DNA from: Epiperipatus broadwayi
Lineage: Eukaryota; Onychophora; Udeonychophora; Euonychophora; Peripatidae
Assembly (NCBI GenBank): GCA_028023455.1
Contig: JAQFVV010012418.1
Span: forward strand, 5,885,244 to 5,949,243
Length of the DNA: 64,000 nucleotides
Reading direction: 5' to 3'
Below the pieces are notes generated by a model. It was not told the origin of the DNA and did no database searches. It was given only the letters and a program-made list of their open reading frames with translations. Made by a program: the position numbers and the translations under genes. Positions 20,261 to 33,543 of the stretch are shown piece after piece (the first letter of the stretch is position 1; each line of letters begins with the position of its first letter).

Positions 20261-23200
20261 GAAAATGTTTATTAGATAAGATGCTCATTTTAAAAGCTTT
20301 GAAGAATTTGTGAGCAATTTTTTACAAGAAGACTTAACAGCTATAACTAAACTAATGAATTAAACTTCAAAATCTGATTAATGAGAAGGAGTCTGATAGT
20401 AGAATTGAAATATAAGGAGACCTTGTTTATTATAGTTAATAAGGTCCAGAAAATTAGTGGAAGAATTCAGAATGAATTTAGGAAAAGGAAACACTTAAAT
20501 AATAATAGTATTGATCTTTAAGTGGGATTGTGATATTTTTATATGTTGACAGTTTATGAATATATATGTTTAAAATCATAAATAAACAAAACATAGATTA
20601 AATAAATAGAAAAATTGTGAAATAAAAAATATTTATTGCTTATTTAATGAAATCTTTGTAATTTTCAGTTAATTGAGAGATAAATTTTTTTTTATATATC
20701 AAAAGTTTGACATTCAAATAAAAAATAGATCTTTCTATTTAATGTAATCATGAATTTCTTTTTTATTAGATTTCTAACTAACTAGCAAAATTCATTTGAC
20801 AATTTCTTTTACTACGCAGAAATTGAAAATTTAGTTTGCATAAACATTATTAATATTAATAACACAGAGTATTGAAATGCTATCTATAGAGACATTAATT
20901 TTTTTATCATCACATTGCCATTTTTTGTTTTAAAAGATGAATTCATCAATAAACTTCATGTTAATTTGTCACCTTTTAATGTTTTCCTAAACTGAATGGT
21001 TATATTAAATGTTTAATAGTATCCATCACAATTGAAACATCAATATTTGTCATAATTGAAGAATCAGTAAAACTTATATTATTTAAAACTACAGACATGT
21101 AACATCACTGCAATTGCTTAATAATTCTAGGTACTTTTTTTTTTTCCCTTTAAAGTGATCTTTAGCAATCATCTGTAAATATATGTAGAATATCTGAGAA
21201 ACTGATTTGATTTATGATTACATTATATTTTAGATAAATAAAGAGAGAAGAAATAATTACAGTAATACATTTTTTTCTTTACTAAATAATAGTTATCAGA
21301 AACACGGCATTCATTGCCAGAATGAGGTTCAAGTTGAAGTTAAACAAGAATAAAACAACACAGGATATTCTTTGTAGACTTTATAGTAAAAAAAGATTCA
21401 AGATCACTCAACTTCATGCTCCAGGTACACACATGATTTACATGATATAAAATTGGTTATGTAATTCAATGATTCAGAGCTGAAAAATCTTATTAAATAT
21501 CTCCTGATTTGCTGAACTACTTATGTGAAAAGTTGACTATTCAATTTTAATTGGAAAATGATGGATTTTCAATCAGTCATTTTTTAAGTAATACTAGTTA
21601 AAAAATTTATGCGCCAATAACATTTTACATGGTGAAGCATTCATTCAATCTATGGCTTATGATGACAAAATGCCATGTTTTAAATGGAAAGAGAAATCCA
21701 ATTTTGAATCTTAGACAATGGACATAATCATTTTATTCACTGATATAAGGGGTTGATTAAAACAAGAAAAAAAAGGGATTTTTTTTTTTTTGTATTAATT
21801 AAGATTCTGAGAGGAAACTATAATGAAACTCTACAGTTATATATATGTGGGTGAATTGTGTATTGCTTAATGGGCTATTTATCACATTTCTGTTGGTTTA
21901 AAAAAATATTTTTTAGTTTAATCTGTATTTTTTATTATCTTTTTGCTTTTATTTGTAATCTTTTTTCTTCTTTTATCCATTGCCATTCTAGTATTTTATT
22001 GACTAGAGGTGGATGTTCAATTCACTTTACATGTGTCCAAGTTATTCCAATCATCATTTTTTCTTTTGTTATATTTTTTTTACATACTTTTTTTTTTTTA
22101 TTTTATTTGTAACTGCTATATACAGGCATAAGATTTATGTTTATCAGCTGAATATGCAATAAACTAGTAAGACAACAACATTAACTAAAAGTAATAAAAA
22201 CAAGTTTATTCACTTGCTAATAATGAGAGTAATAATAAAATGAAATGAGTGAAATCACTTTATAACTTTTTTGAGCAGTTTCAAAAATTTGCTGCATGAT
22301 AAATTGTTCTATGCACAAATATTATATATAAGTTCAGTTATTTATGTGTATCTACTTACTGAAGTTTTGGCACACAGATATTCTAATCCTATTTCTAATA
22401 TCAGTCTTTAACCATTTTACTGGCTAGTGCACACATTGCACTTTTCTGCTTACAAGGTTGCACAATTGGTTGCACATATACTTGTATAAAATGGTACTCC
22501 TTCCCATTAGAATGTTTATATTTATGTTTATACAGTTCATACTATGTAATAGGGCTCATTTACATATATTGATTTTGCTCAATATCAAATCTGGATTTTG
22601 AGCTTTATTGCTAATTTTCTAGAGTCATTTGTATCTGTTATTGTACTTAAAACACAAGATTTTAATTAAACTTTATTTACCTTAAATATATATATATATA
22701 TATGTAGCATTCAAATTTATATATATATTAAGACTAATATTCATATAAATTTAACTTATTTTATTAGAAGTACTTTCGACTATATTTCCTGTAGTCTTTA
22801 TCAATTATATAACATTGAATAATTAAAACGAGACATCATTTTATAATTCCCATAATTCAATTCATTTCTCCCACAATTCTGTTATTTTAATATTTGATGA
22901 TCGACGATTCATTAACATTTGATGATTTCTTGAAATTAATATAGCCTCTTTTATTTTACATTTATTGTGGCAGCATTCAGTTTGTATAATTTTTGTTTTA
23001 TAATCATATATTTTGGAAAGAATACAGATATCAAACTTAATTTATTACACACACACACATTTATAATAAATAAAAGTATAATGCCTGTTATAAAAAATAT
23101 TATATGTAATATACAAACAAACCATTTAACAGTAAAAAATATTATATTTTAATTTCTGTAGAAGCGCTTTCAATTACATAGTAATCCTCGTCAGCTATAA

Positions 23201-23425
23201 ATAGTTTCAAATTTTAATGTTACGTAAATTTCCATAAGCTGTGTATGGCCATATTTGCAACTTGCCTATTAATACTTTATATTTATCTATTAAAATTGCC
23301 TCTTTAATTTTCCTCTTTTTATGATTCCTTTCTTCCATTAATATTTTTATTTCATTAATCTTAAATGTAAACCTATAATTACAAGATTTTATATATATAT
23401 AAGATTTATATATATGCACAGACAG
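20261..23425. other. Intron sequence
   Basis: AT-rich. The small hydrophobic frames at 21858-22112 and 22967-23152 follow T-runs and have no motif. AC/AT microsatellite-like stretches are present near 22690 and 23050. Confidence 0.45.
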
Positions 23426-24470
23426 TCCACACCTCCACTCTAGAAAAACAGCTCTTCTCGGTTACAAAAGAATCTTGCAACCTTGTTGGTTGGTCGAACT
23501 CTGGTGGAAGATACACCTCTTTCTTCCTTCTGATTATCTATTACATCTACTAATCTGGTTGTATAACCTGATCATCTGATTGTGTACTCATTCCTGCTAG
23601 ATCTGGATGATCATCTTGATTAGTTGTGAGCATTCATTTATTTCATATTTTTGAGGAGATGACAACACACTTTTCTTCTTTATTAGAATTCAATAGTTTA
23701 TTGGGTAATTTAATTTGGGTATTATCTGCATTTATCATTTCATTCTGCCAAGATCATAAATAATTGACATGTCTTTTCAAAATTAACACACCTTAAACTG
23801 ACATAATCTTATGAATCTATGCAGCCATTTATGCTTATTTTAAATAATTAATTTAAATGAAATTTACAAAAATGGAAATGATATCAAACACATATATAAA
23901 AAATATAATAAAATTTAAAATTTTAGTCAGATAAAAGATTTCTTTTAAAAATTAAGTGACATTTAAAATTACTACTTGGAAAAGTTTGTATTATATAATT
24001 AAAGTTCATTTAAAGCAAAAGTTCACACTTTCCAATGCTATAGGTTTATTGAAGTCCGTCTTTGCAGTCCTTAATATGTCGCACAACTATGTTCACAGTT
24101 CCTTCCATCCCATGTTGATATTGTCCTAGATGGAGATGAATCCATTGTTGGCCACGGGAATTATAATTCTGGAGGCCACCTCAGATGGTTCAAATATGGG
24201 AAACATAATTTATTGCGTGACCCCTACATTTTGGAAATCCGCAATACACTTATAAAATATATTTCAGTAACACGCAATCAGCAAGAGCAATCCAAATCTA
24301 AATCTCCACTTGAAAGTTTTCTCTTTATATCATTTTGAATTCTCATCATGAAATTCCAAGATGAATCCTACCTGGCTTGGTGCTGTTTGCGATGATGACT
24401 TTTCTCGGTAAACTGTGTGTTCATTTCCATCATTATTGGCCAGATTTCTTTACAGTGGGAACTAAAAATT
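23426..24470 (-). other. GC-richer patches, possible old LTR-retroelement remnant
   Basis: Blocks at 23426-23620 and 24040-24460 are clearly richer in G+C than the intron around them. On the minus strand the first gives a basic reading (VRPTNKVARFFCNREE) followed by the purine-rich GAGTGGAGGTG and TGGACTGTC. That order resembles a pol end, polypurine tract and LTR start. The second contains a minus-strand AATAAA near 24050. No complete domain can be read. I offer this as a guess at origin only. Confidence 0.25.
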
Positions 24471-26062
24471 TTATCACTAATATTTTTTAATTGATCTTTT
24501 ATCTGACTTTATGCCCAACGGCCTGTTTGCTATTACATCATTATAGAAAATCATTTCCATTCTAAGATTAAAAATAACTTTTAACTTCAATTAATTAACA
24601 GTTGTTTTTATTCTTTTATATTAAAACAATCTTGTTTTTAGATTTTTAACTTTAAATAATTATATAATAATTACTTTGCCATCTGTGCATTATATATATA
24701 TTAATTTAAATAAAAATTATTAATTTTTATATATTTCTATTTGAGAGTGATTTTATTTAAAAATCCTTTCTACTTTTATTAGAAAGTGATGTAATGGCAT
24801 ATATGTATACCATTATAATATATGTATATGGAAATTTTAATATTAACAAAAATAATTATTTTTTCTCATAATAATTTGGGGATTACCACAAGCAGAACAA
24901 GTCTACTATATTTCTTCACTCACAACTACTATTCTCAGTGCATTAATAATGGGCACTTAGTTCCCATTATCAATAGTACATAAACACAACTTCATTTAGT
25001 CCATTTAGGCTATATTTTCTAAGAACACTTCTCTCTCTTTTATGAGAGAAGTCTAACTTTCAACAGCACTTTGTTCCTCTCAACAGCCACTGCTGAAACA
25101 ATTCTTGTAAAACTTTGAGAGAGAGTTCTCTTTATAGCTCATTTGAATAACAATTATTCGTACTTTTAATTACATGTTTCTAGAATGAATTATTTTCGGG
25201 AAAAAACTGTCTAAACTGCCTGCACTAATTATACAAATAAAAACAATGCTTTATTATATTCACAATAATATCAGCATCAGTCAGTGCAGTCTCCATTGAA
25301 AAAGAATAAACTGTTTGGGATGAATGTAAACCAAATTACTGGAAATGTTGTAGCAGTTTTCAAGAATGATGTGAAAGTTCTGAATAATGATCTAACTTAT
25401 AAATATGTAAAACTTAAATCAGCTTGTGCTTTCTAGTAATAATTATTTTTCCTTTTTGTAATGTATTTACTGCTTTTTATAAACAACTAGATTACTTTAG
25501 TTTCTCATTTTTTTCTATGACTTAAGTTTTGGCATTGACAAGTCACTCAAATCTTTTGAACCAAAAGGAAGCCTGAACACAGGCATCCCAATTTTAATTG
25601 TTTTTATTCACTTCTTGAAAAAATTGTTTTATTCATGTTCTTTTAAATAAAAAGTTATCATTTATAGTAAAGGAGCTGAAAGATGTATATCATGCAGCAG
25701 TCACATGCTTCTTATTTGTATCTAAAAAAGTAAGCACACATTCACGGAAAAATAATTATTATGCAGTATAATTAGATTTTCATGTAGATGATTATTATTT
25801 TTAATATGTCTTAAGTAGTTTAATCTTAATTAAAAATTGTCTATAATGTTGTTCTGTTATATAGAGTCAAGTTTTAAATCAATTTAAATTTATATTCTCT
25901 TTATATAAATGCACAAATGACTTGCAATGTTAAAACACTCCAGCAAATATTTCTTTATGAGAAACACAAAATTTAAATTAATAGTATAGATAAAAGAAAA
26001 TTGGCTTTTAATAATGTACACTAAATACATTTCATTAATATTTTTTTCTTTTTCGTTTTTAG
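24471..26062. other. Intron sequence
   Basis: AT-rich, without features that I can support. Confidence 0.45.
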
Positions 26063-26196
26063 ATGGATATCTAACACTTAATACAGCAAGTATCATTGGA
26101 ATATTATTAGTATTAGTTTGCATTGTTGGACTCATAATTTGGGTGGTATATGCATATAAGTATCCACAGTCTTCATCTGGTCAATTTCTTATTAGG
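26063..26196 (+). CDS. PLXDC-like protein, transmembrane exon
   Basis: The exon follows a pyrimidine-rich acceptor (CGTTTTTAG, ending 26062) and ends before a GTATGT donor at 26197. Two leading bases complete the split codon from the linker exon; 44 codons follow and the exon ends in phase 0. It encodes LNTASIIG and a span of about 21 hydrophobic residues (ILLVLVCIVGLIIWVVYAY), then KYPQSSSGQFLIR. In PLXDC1/2 the membrane span is likewise followed by a '(Y/H)(R/H)(H/N)PTS..S.fFIerRPs.W' sequence, so the membrane/tail boundary matches the family. Confidence 0.8.
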
Positions 26197-27968
26197 GTAT
26201 GTGCCTATTTAATTTTGTAATACGAAAGAAGTATTTTTCTAGAATGAATTATACTTTAACACAATTTTTTATTTAAATAATATAAAAGACAGTTCATTCA
26301 TAAAATATATATATCATGGAAATGTATTTAACCCAGATTATTAGAAATTGATTGAATGGAATATTTATTGCATCAGCTTATTCATAAAATTATTAAATAT
26401 TTTTTAAAAGTATGTTTAAATATTACATATTTATTAGGAATTAAGTAAAAAAAATAATTTTGTGTTGGTTTTTTGCCATGCTTATGATATGGTTCTCTAC
26501 TCCAGGCTGAATAAGATTGGGAAATTTCAGATTTTAGACAAGTTTTGCTAATTGTATAATAAATTATTCATATTTTTTATTTATCTTTAGCTAAAAGTTG
26601 AAATTAATAGTGACGGTTTTTCAGATATATTTATTTTTGAACTTATGTAAAGATTTTTATATGATCTATAAATTCAAGAAAACTTTTGGTAAAAAAAATT
26701 TGCTTTCAAGCTTATAAAATATTGGTTATTAAATTTTGCTTTTGCAAACAGCTTTGAATATATTTATGCATAATGAAAATCTTTTCATAATTATTTAAAA
26801 TAAAAATATTTCATTGTCACTAAAATAAAATTCTAAAATGTTAAAAGAATAATATATATCTTAAAATATAAATCATCTAGTAAATAGATGAGAAAAATAT
26901 AAAAATAACTCCTTATTTGAAAAAAATAATAAATCTGATATTAGCAATATAAGATAAATTATTGTCATTGTAAATATTTTTAAAGATATAAAATTAAATG
27001 AATTTTAATACATATTAAAAGTAACATTTAAAAAAAATATTTTTCTTTCTTTATTTTGCAAAATAGCTCAGTAATAACTTATAGAGGTTTCTTTATATCA
27101 TCATCATTATTTCCAACTATTATTGAACCACTCCAGAAAGAATGTCTCTCCAAATTCAACCCATTTTAATCCTTAGCCTCTATATTTCATTATTTTGATT
27201 AGTATTGAGATGGTTGGCAGATTAGTGAAATCAGAATATGGCCATTAATGAATCTTTTAGAATAATTATTGACATCATGTCCGATGCCTTTCACATAGAA
27301 AAAAATTTAAAAAAAAAAAGAGTGATTCCTTTTAAGCGAGTCAATTAAAGTTTTAGGGCTTATAAATTAACTGAAGTATTTAAAAGTATCCAAGTCATCT
27401 ATAATTTCAAAACAAAAGCCAAATTACATTAGAAGTTGAATTTCTGCATGAAACAATTATTTAATATCCAGTAGTAGTGTATAATGGATTTATTTAAAAG
27501 AGGTCTATTGCATTTTTATTCAAATTTACATATCTATAAATTTTGATTTTATTTCAGAAATTACTATTAAGATATTTTTAAAGTTCATTAGAATTTTTCA
27601 TTTCCAACAATAGTATAGAAGATTGTAATACAAATTTATAGTTTAAAATGTGTGATAATTTGTGTCTTAATAAAGGATGAACATTTTTTCTCATATTTTA
27701 ACATGATTATATATATATATGTGCTTATGAGGATTATTGTACAACAACAGTAATGTTATCTAATTTTTCCTGAACAGTTATGCTCAGTCACTAAAGTTTC
27801 AGATCGATTTCTCATTAAAAAAAAAAAAATCAATTTGATCAATTAATAATGGAAGTGTTGTGCTAGACTGTCATTTTGGTTCTTGAATGTCACTTACTTT
27901 CCAACAATATAATAAAGATAGAATACATTTGTGCCGACTTAATTTATTTGATAATAAAAACATAATTT
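26197..27968. other. Intron sequence
   Basis: AT-rich; no gene or repeat that I can support. Confidence 0.45.
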
Positions 27969-28172
27969 ATGCCTGAATTAACCATTTTCTCTTCTTCTTA
28001 TGTATTGATTTTTATATTTTATATATCATTTTCAACTTTCTTTTACACTTCAACAGTATTATTTTTTTTTATCAAACTTTATTCTTACAGTTTCAGCTAT
28101 CCTACAGTCATCATCAGAGCTACAATATTCAAATATATAATCATACAATTGATTTTATACACACATATATAC

Positions 28173-29605
28173 TGTAGCATTTATTTATATATACGGTACA
28201 AATTACTTTTTAATATTAGGTATTATAAAAAAAAGAAAGGAGAGCGAACACGATCTTTATTTTTTTTTGTAACATAATGTTTTAAAAAAAAAAAAAAACA
28301 TACAGTGAAAGTTTAATTTTTCTTTTTTTTTTAGAAATAAGTTAACTAAAATAAATTCAATGTTGGAAAATGCATATTGAATCATTGATTCAAATAGTGA
28401 ACGGAAATTTCAAAAGGTGAAAGATTGCTATCAGAAACAACTTTCTGATAGTAATTAAAAATAGCAGAAATTCTTAACGGAAAAACAGACTTTGTAATAA
28501 GAAAAGGAGAATAATGTAGAAGTTTATAAAGTAGAACAAAGAAAAAAAAAGAACGTGCGCAGAGCTTCTAAAAAGAATCTAGGAGTATAAAAGGAGCCGA
28601 CAGATTTGAAAAGGGGTCTTTTTTCTCTTATTGTTCCAATAGTGCTGAGCTATTTGAAGTGCCTCGTATTTTTTTAATAAAATGTGTCCACTTAGATACG
28701 AACTGAAATCGCTCGCCGTGAGTGAGTAGAACTCTATCGTTTGCCGACACTTTCTCTCGAAAAGTCACCTAGATCGTCATCTGGCTACCTAAATTAGATC
28801 GGAGATTCGGAAATAAAACTAAAAGAAAAACAACTACTGCGGACTACCCACTAACTGAATTGTACGTCGGGAAGATCGATGACCTACTTAATGTCAACTT
28901 ACCGGTAAGTAAATGGCCATAATTTTTCACATAAAGCTTTATGAATAGTGAGTTGAATGGAAATGTTATCCCATAAATTTTTCTTGGATCAGAAGATTTG
29001 CGAACTGAGAAATGAACCAAACTGTTACTACGGAAAATAAGACTAAATAATTATTACTCCAATATTTGAATCAAATTATTGAATTCATATGCACAATCTT
29101 TTCCAACATTATAATTTTGTCTTAATCATAAATATTGAATGCTTGACGAGTTAGAATAAATCTTTATTATTAACTTCACTTTCATTGTACGTGTATAAAA
29201 TTAATGCTATTCTATTTAAGTTTTACCTTTAGTTATTTAACTTAGATCGGTATACAAATTATTTTTTTTTGATAGATTTAATTTCCGTAATTAAGAAAAA
29301 ATGGGGATATCTTCTTCTTAACGAGAATGTTAACTCAGATCGTATAATTATTACCTTACTGGCTACAATATGTTTGACGCAGTCTCAGTGGGTCTAATGA
29401 CTCTGGTGCCCTCAAGTAGAAATTAAAAACTGGTTCTGCTCACGATTGTACTCGGTAATAGTTCTAGGCCGAAGTTGATCAGGAAAAATAGCTGTGTTGA
29501 GAATAGAAATACAACTTTCTTTTTTCTTTTGATACAGCTTGATCAACTCACGCTCAAATATAAATTTGAGGCGTATAGTGGCCTAGTAATACGAAAAACG
29601 TTACA
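28173..29605 (+). repeat. 5' LTR of the Osvaldo-like element
   Basis: Starts TGTAGCAT and ends GTTACA. A TATA box TATAAAAG at 28586-28593 and an AATAAA at 28676-28681 mark a likely promoter and poly(A) signal, so U3/R would turn over around 28.6 kb and U5 would be unusually long. A 14-bp perfect palindrome ACTTACCGGTAAGT (28897-28910) contains a splice-donor consensus on both strands. Confidence 0.88.
28586..28593 (+). promoter_or_regulatory. TATA box in the 5' LTR
   Basis: TATAAAAG, repeated at the same place in the 3' LTR (33961-33968). It sits about 90 bases upstream of AATAAA, as expected for an LTR with a short R region. Confidence 0.6.
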
Positions 29606-29606
29606 A

Positions 29607-29624
29607 TGGCTTGCCCAACTCGAG
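29607..29624 (+). other. Primer-binding site
   Basis: One base after the LTR the sequence TGGCTTGCCCAACTCGAG begins with TGG, complementary to a tRNA CCA end. The tRNA was not identified. Confidence 0.55.
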
Positions 29625-30030
29625 GCTTACGAAAAGAAAAAAAAAACCACGACCTGAGAAAATTTAAAAATGGCATAAAATTGAGAATTTAATGTCCGTA
29701 GCCGGAAAATAAATATGACCACAAATAGTGCGCAAATCTAAAAAGTTATTGCGTACGATTACAAAAGTTTTTTTTAGAGTAGGATTTTAAAGAAGGCTAT
29801 ATTGAAAGAAAATAATAGCGTATAAATTATTAAATAATAAATAAAACCGATCAAAGGTAAGAAGTGACGATAAAGGTAGAAGGGGACGGGAGATTATAGG
29901 GTGATAAAAGAGAGGGGTGTCGGTGAACGAATTTATTAGCAAAACAAAATAAAATATTGTATTTATATCGTAACAATTGATAGCGTTAAGATTTTGTTTA
30001 CGGTAGCAAAAATAAGCAACACGGCCATAT

Positions 30031-31773
30031 ATGAAATTGAGAAGTAATAAAAATATACAAAATATGGCAGAAAGTGCGGAAGAATTAAAAGAGGGCATGG
30101 AACCCTTAATAAAAAAAAAACTATTATACGAATGCATGACAGAATTCAAAGAAGAATTAAAAAAAGAAATGGCAGAGATGGTCAGAGAATTAAAAGAAGA
30201 AATAAAAGAACCAGTAAAAAAAAAAAGGAAAAAGAAAAGAAATAAAGTGATCAGTAGAACAACAGAAGAAAAGAGGATAGATAATCTTATTTGTGAGTGG
30301 GATGGCGAATCGATTAAGTACACATCTCAAGAATGCCCAAAGGTTGTTTTGCAAATAAACGATGTCAAAGTAGAGACATTGTGGGATTCTGGCAACCAGA
30401 TATCGGTAATGTCAGAAACAACGTATGAGCGCATGCGGAGCCAACCCATAGAGATACCAACTCTACCAGTGAAAAGCACGCTAATAACATTAGCAAATAA
30501 CAAAAAGGCACAATTGGGCTCAAAACAGGTTTGGGTGCAAATTAAGATAGGGGATAAAATTATGCCCCACACACTATTAATTCTAAAAGGGTTGGTACAT
30601 GAAGCCATATTGGGGTCAGATTTTATGCACAAAACTGGGTGTGTGATCAATTATAAAGATGAAAAGATTATCTGTGATGGGGAAGAAGTGGAGTTTGGAT
30701 CGCGGATGAGAATGAACCAGCAAAACGTATGTAATATGGAGGTTGAGATAGAACAGCCGTCAATAGAGGCACGGATTGATGAAGTAATAAAGGGAGTGAA
30801 GGAAGGATGGAAAGAGGACCTAAAAGAAGTCTTAAATGAATATAAATCGAATTTTTCAGATAAACCCGGGGTTATTAAAGGGTATGAGCACAGGATCAAG
30901 ATCGCTGACGGTACACCATACCAGGCAAGATCATACCCAGTGCCACACCACTATAGAGCTGAGGTAGAGAGAGAATTAGCTAAAATGGAGGAGTGGGATA
31001 TTATCACTAAGGGTTCGTCAGCATATAATAACCCATTGGTGGTTGTAAAAAAAAAAGATGGAACCATACGACTGTGTTTGGATGCCAGGCAATTGAACAA
31101 GATTACATGGCCAGATCAAAATGTTCCACCTCCAATTAATGAGTTGGTAAATAAATTCCGGGGGAAAAAGATATTTTCCACGTTAGATCTGACTGCCAGC
31201 TATTGGCAGATCAGGTTACACCCTGCTGACCGGAAGTACACAGCATTTCGATATAATGGTATATCGTACCAATTTAACAGAATGCCTTTTGGTCTCAAGA
31301 ATAGTGGAGCAGGCCTGCTAAAATGTCTCGATCGTGTGCTGTGCCCAGAAATCAAAAAGTTAATCACTGTTTACATGGATGATGTGATTATTGCATCCAA
31401 TAATGCCCAGGAACACTTACAACACCTCATGTTGTTTCTACAAGAGTGCAATATGAAGGATATTCGCATTAATTTGCAAAAAAGCTGTTTAGCAGCGGAA
31501 GAAGTGAATTTTTTAGGGCACTTAATTAATGCCAATGGAATTAGACCCCACCCGGACAAAATCCAGACAATACGAGATTTCCCAGCCCCTCGAACACCAA
31601 AACAGGTGAGATCGTTTTTGGGGATGTGTAATTTCTACAATAAATTTTACAAAAACTTTGCTTCAGACATGGAGCCTCTGCTGCAATTATTACGTAAGGG
31701 AACGCATGGAAATGGACGGAAGAGCATGAGACCAATTTTAGGGTTATTAAAGAGAAATTCCTTAGTCAAGTGA
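30031..31773 (+). pseudogene. pol: Gag remnant, protease and reverse transcriptase (Osvaldo-like)
   Basis: A 580-residue frame. It starts MKLRSNK and has a lysine/glutamate-rich, coiled-coil-like stretch of about 90 residues with a KKKRKKKRNK cluster. That is far shorter than a normal Gag and has no zinc knuckle, so Gag seems mostly deleted. The protease motif LWDSGNQISVMSE is at about 117-129. RT follows: ARSYPVPHHYRAEVE, NPLVVVKKKDGTIRLCLDAR, FSTLDLTASYWQIRL, FNRMPFGLKNSGAGL, then the catalytic YMDD and FLGHLINANGIRPHPDKI. After LLRKG (near 31700, a GGG run) the frame is lost; the correct continuation is in the +2 frame and runs into the RNase H segment. Confidence 0.85.
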
Positions 31774-31991
31774 TGTTGGTTTACCCTGACTTAAGGAAAC
31801 CGTTTATTGTTCAGGTAGATAGTAGTGGGTATGGGTTAGGTGCTGCTCTTATGCAAGAGCAAGAGGATGGTACCTGGGGTGTAATTTATTTTGTCAGCAG
31901 ACCACTGAGAGGTGCAGAGATTAATTACTGTGTAACAGAGAAAGAGGCCTTGGCTGTGGTGTGGGCATTTCAGAAGTTCCCCAATTCTTGA
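31703..31991 (+). pseudogene. pol: RNase H, first part (Osvaldo-like pol)
   Basis: After the frame change near 31700 this frame carries the RT/RNase H connection (EEHETNFRVIKEKFL) and the RNase H start: FIVQVDSSGYGLGAALMQEQ, with the first catalytic aspartate, then VIYFVSRPL and NYCVTEKEALAVVWAFQKF. The frame breaks again in the CCCC run near 31980. Confidence 0.82.
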
Positions 31992-32710
31992 TAGGATCGG
32001 AAACGATTGTTAGGACAGATCATAAGAGCCTAGAGTTCTTAAATCACAGTTATTTAACAAATAGTAGGCTAATCCGATGGAGCCTTTTTCTCCAGGAGTT
32101 CAATTATTCCATCCAGTATTGTAAGGGCACTGAAAATGTGGTAGCCGACACATTAAGCCAGAATATTGTTCCTGATACCCAGGACCATTTGCAGATGGAA
32201 GATATCTGTTTGGCAAGTGTAGAATTAGAAACAGACGCTGTAGTAGAAGAAGGATTGAGACACTTAGGAAAGGTACAACGGCAAAGCCCGACCTACAAGA
32301 AAATTATTGATCAACTAGAAGACAAAGATGAAGCAGGAGAGACAGCAGATGCTAACACTGATGAGAGATACCGCCTGAAAGAAGGGATACTATGGTATAT
32401 CACCGACCCTCGAAGGGATCAATGGAAAATGATCATACCAGAAAGTTTACAGGAAGGACTTATTGACTACACACATCATTTGTATGGGCACTATGGTGTA
32501 AATAAAGTGGAAGCCTTATTGAGGACATGGTTACACTGGCCGAATATGAGAGCACAGGTCACCAGGATAGTAAGCTCATGTGAAATGTGTCAGAAGACAA
32601 AACCAGCAAACAAGTCGTATCAAGGTCCATTGAATTCTATCATCCCTAAAGAACCCAATGACCTGGTGGCTATTGATTTCTATGGACCATTGCCAGCTTT
32701 CGGGAAATGA
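31961..32710 (+). pseudogene. pol: RNase H end and integrase zinc domain (Osvaldo-like pol)
   Basis: It continues RNase H with the TDHKSLEFL motif and KGTENVVADTLSQ. A linker follows, then the integrase HHCC zinc domain: H-x3-H in THHLYGH and C-x2-C in SSCEMCQKTKP. It ends with the first part of the integrase core, DLVAIDFYGPLPAF, which holds the first catalytic aspartate. The frame is lost in the GGG at about 32701-32703. Confidence 0.83.
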
Positions 32711-33477
32711 AATATCTACTAGTAGTATATGACCTTTTTTTAAAATGGGTGTCAGCATATCCGGTGACCCAAGCCAATACCAAGAATGCCATACGAGCCC
32801 TTGAGGTACGATATTTTAAAAGGGTAGGCAAACCAAAAGCTATTTTGTCGGACCACGGTACGCCGTTCACATCTTATGATTGGCAACAGTGGATAGAGAG
32901 GATGGAGGTAAAACACATATTGTCATCCATACGAAATCCGCAATCAAACCCTTATGAGCGGGTGATGAGAGAGTTAGGATGCCTCTTCAGGGTATATACT
33001 GCATCCAACCATAGAGGATGGGTGAAACAACTCCCAAGGGTGTTAAATTTCATAAATTGGTCTCATAATGAATCTACCGGATTTGCACCTGTAAGACTTC
33101 ACTTCGGACAAGCAATACCTAGATTGTACCAATCCAAGTTACCCGCTGGTCCAGAAAACATTGATAAAGGGAGAGATCATGAAGAAGCAAGAAAAAAATT
33201 GGAACACTTTGCCAAGCTCCGAACCCAGCGGAAAGGAGACCTGACTGATAAGTTTAAAACAGGGGATACAGTATGGGTAAAAACGAACCCTGTGAGTCAA
33301 ACTGGGAAGCATATTTTTAAAAAGTTCCAAAATTTGTATGAGGGACCTTACCAAATCAGCCGATAGGATGGTCCAAATGCTTTCACTTTAAAGAATGGTG
33401 AAGGAGAAAGGGGTACCTATAACGCTAGGTCACTGAAGCCATATAAGACTAGGACGTGGGTTAGAAGTACTCCATAA
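32707..33477 (+). pseudogene. pol: Integrase core and C-terminus (Osvaldo-like pol)
   Basis: Integrase core from MKYLLVVYDLFLKWVS, with the second aspartate in ILSDHGTPFTS and the glutamate in NPYERVMRELG. The C-terminal part has GDTVWVKTN and FQNLYEGPYQIS. A TAG at 33364-33366 interrupts it, but the same frame continues DGPNAFTLKNGEGERGTYNA...RSLKPYK to a TAA at 33475-33477. The matching fragment at 50.5 kb has the same ending, so the TAG is a lesion and 33477 is the true end of pol. Confidence 0.82.
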
Positions 33478-33543
33478 AGACTTATTAAGAATAAAATTAG
33501 TTCAAACCCATATTTTATTCTCATTCCCCTGCCCCGGTGGTAT

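Noticed and set aside
29787-30323. 178-codon minus-strand open frame
   Set aside because: It is the complement of the lysine/glutamate-rich start of the Osvaldo-like frame; its phenylalanine/serine/leucine-rich product is what antisense of AAA/GAA codons gives.
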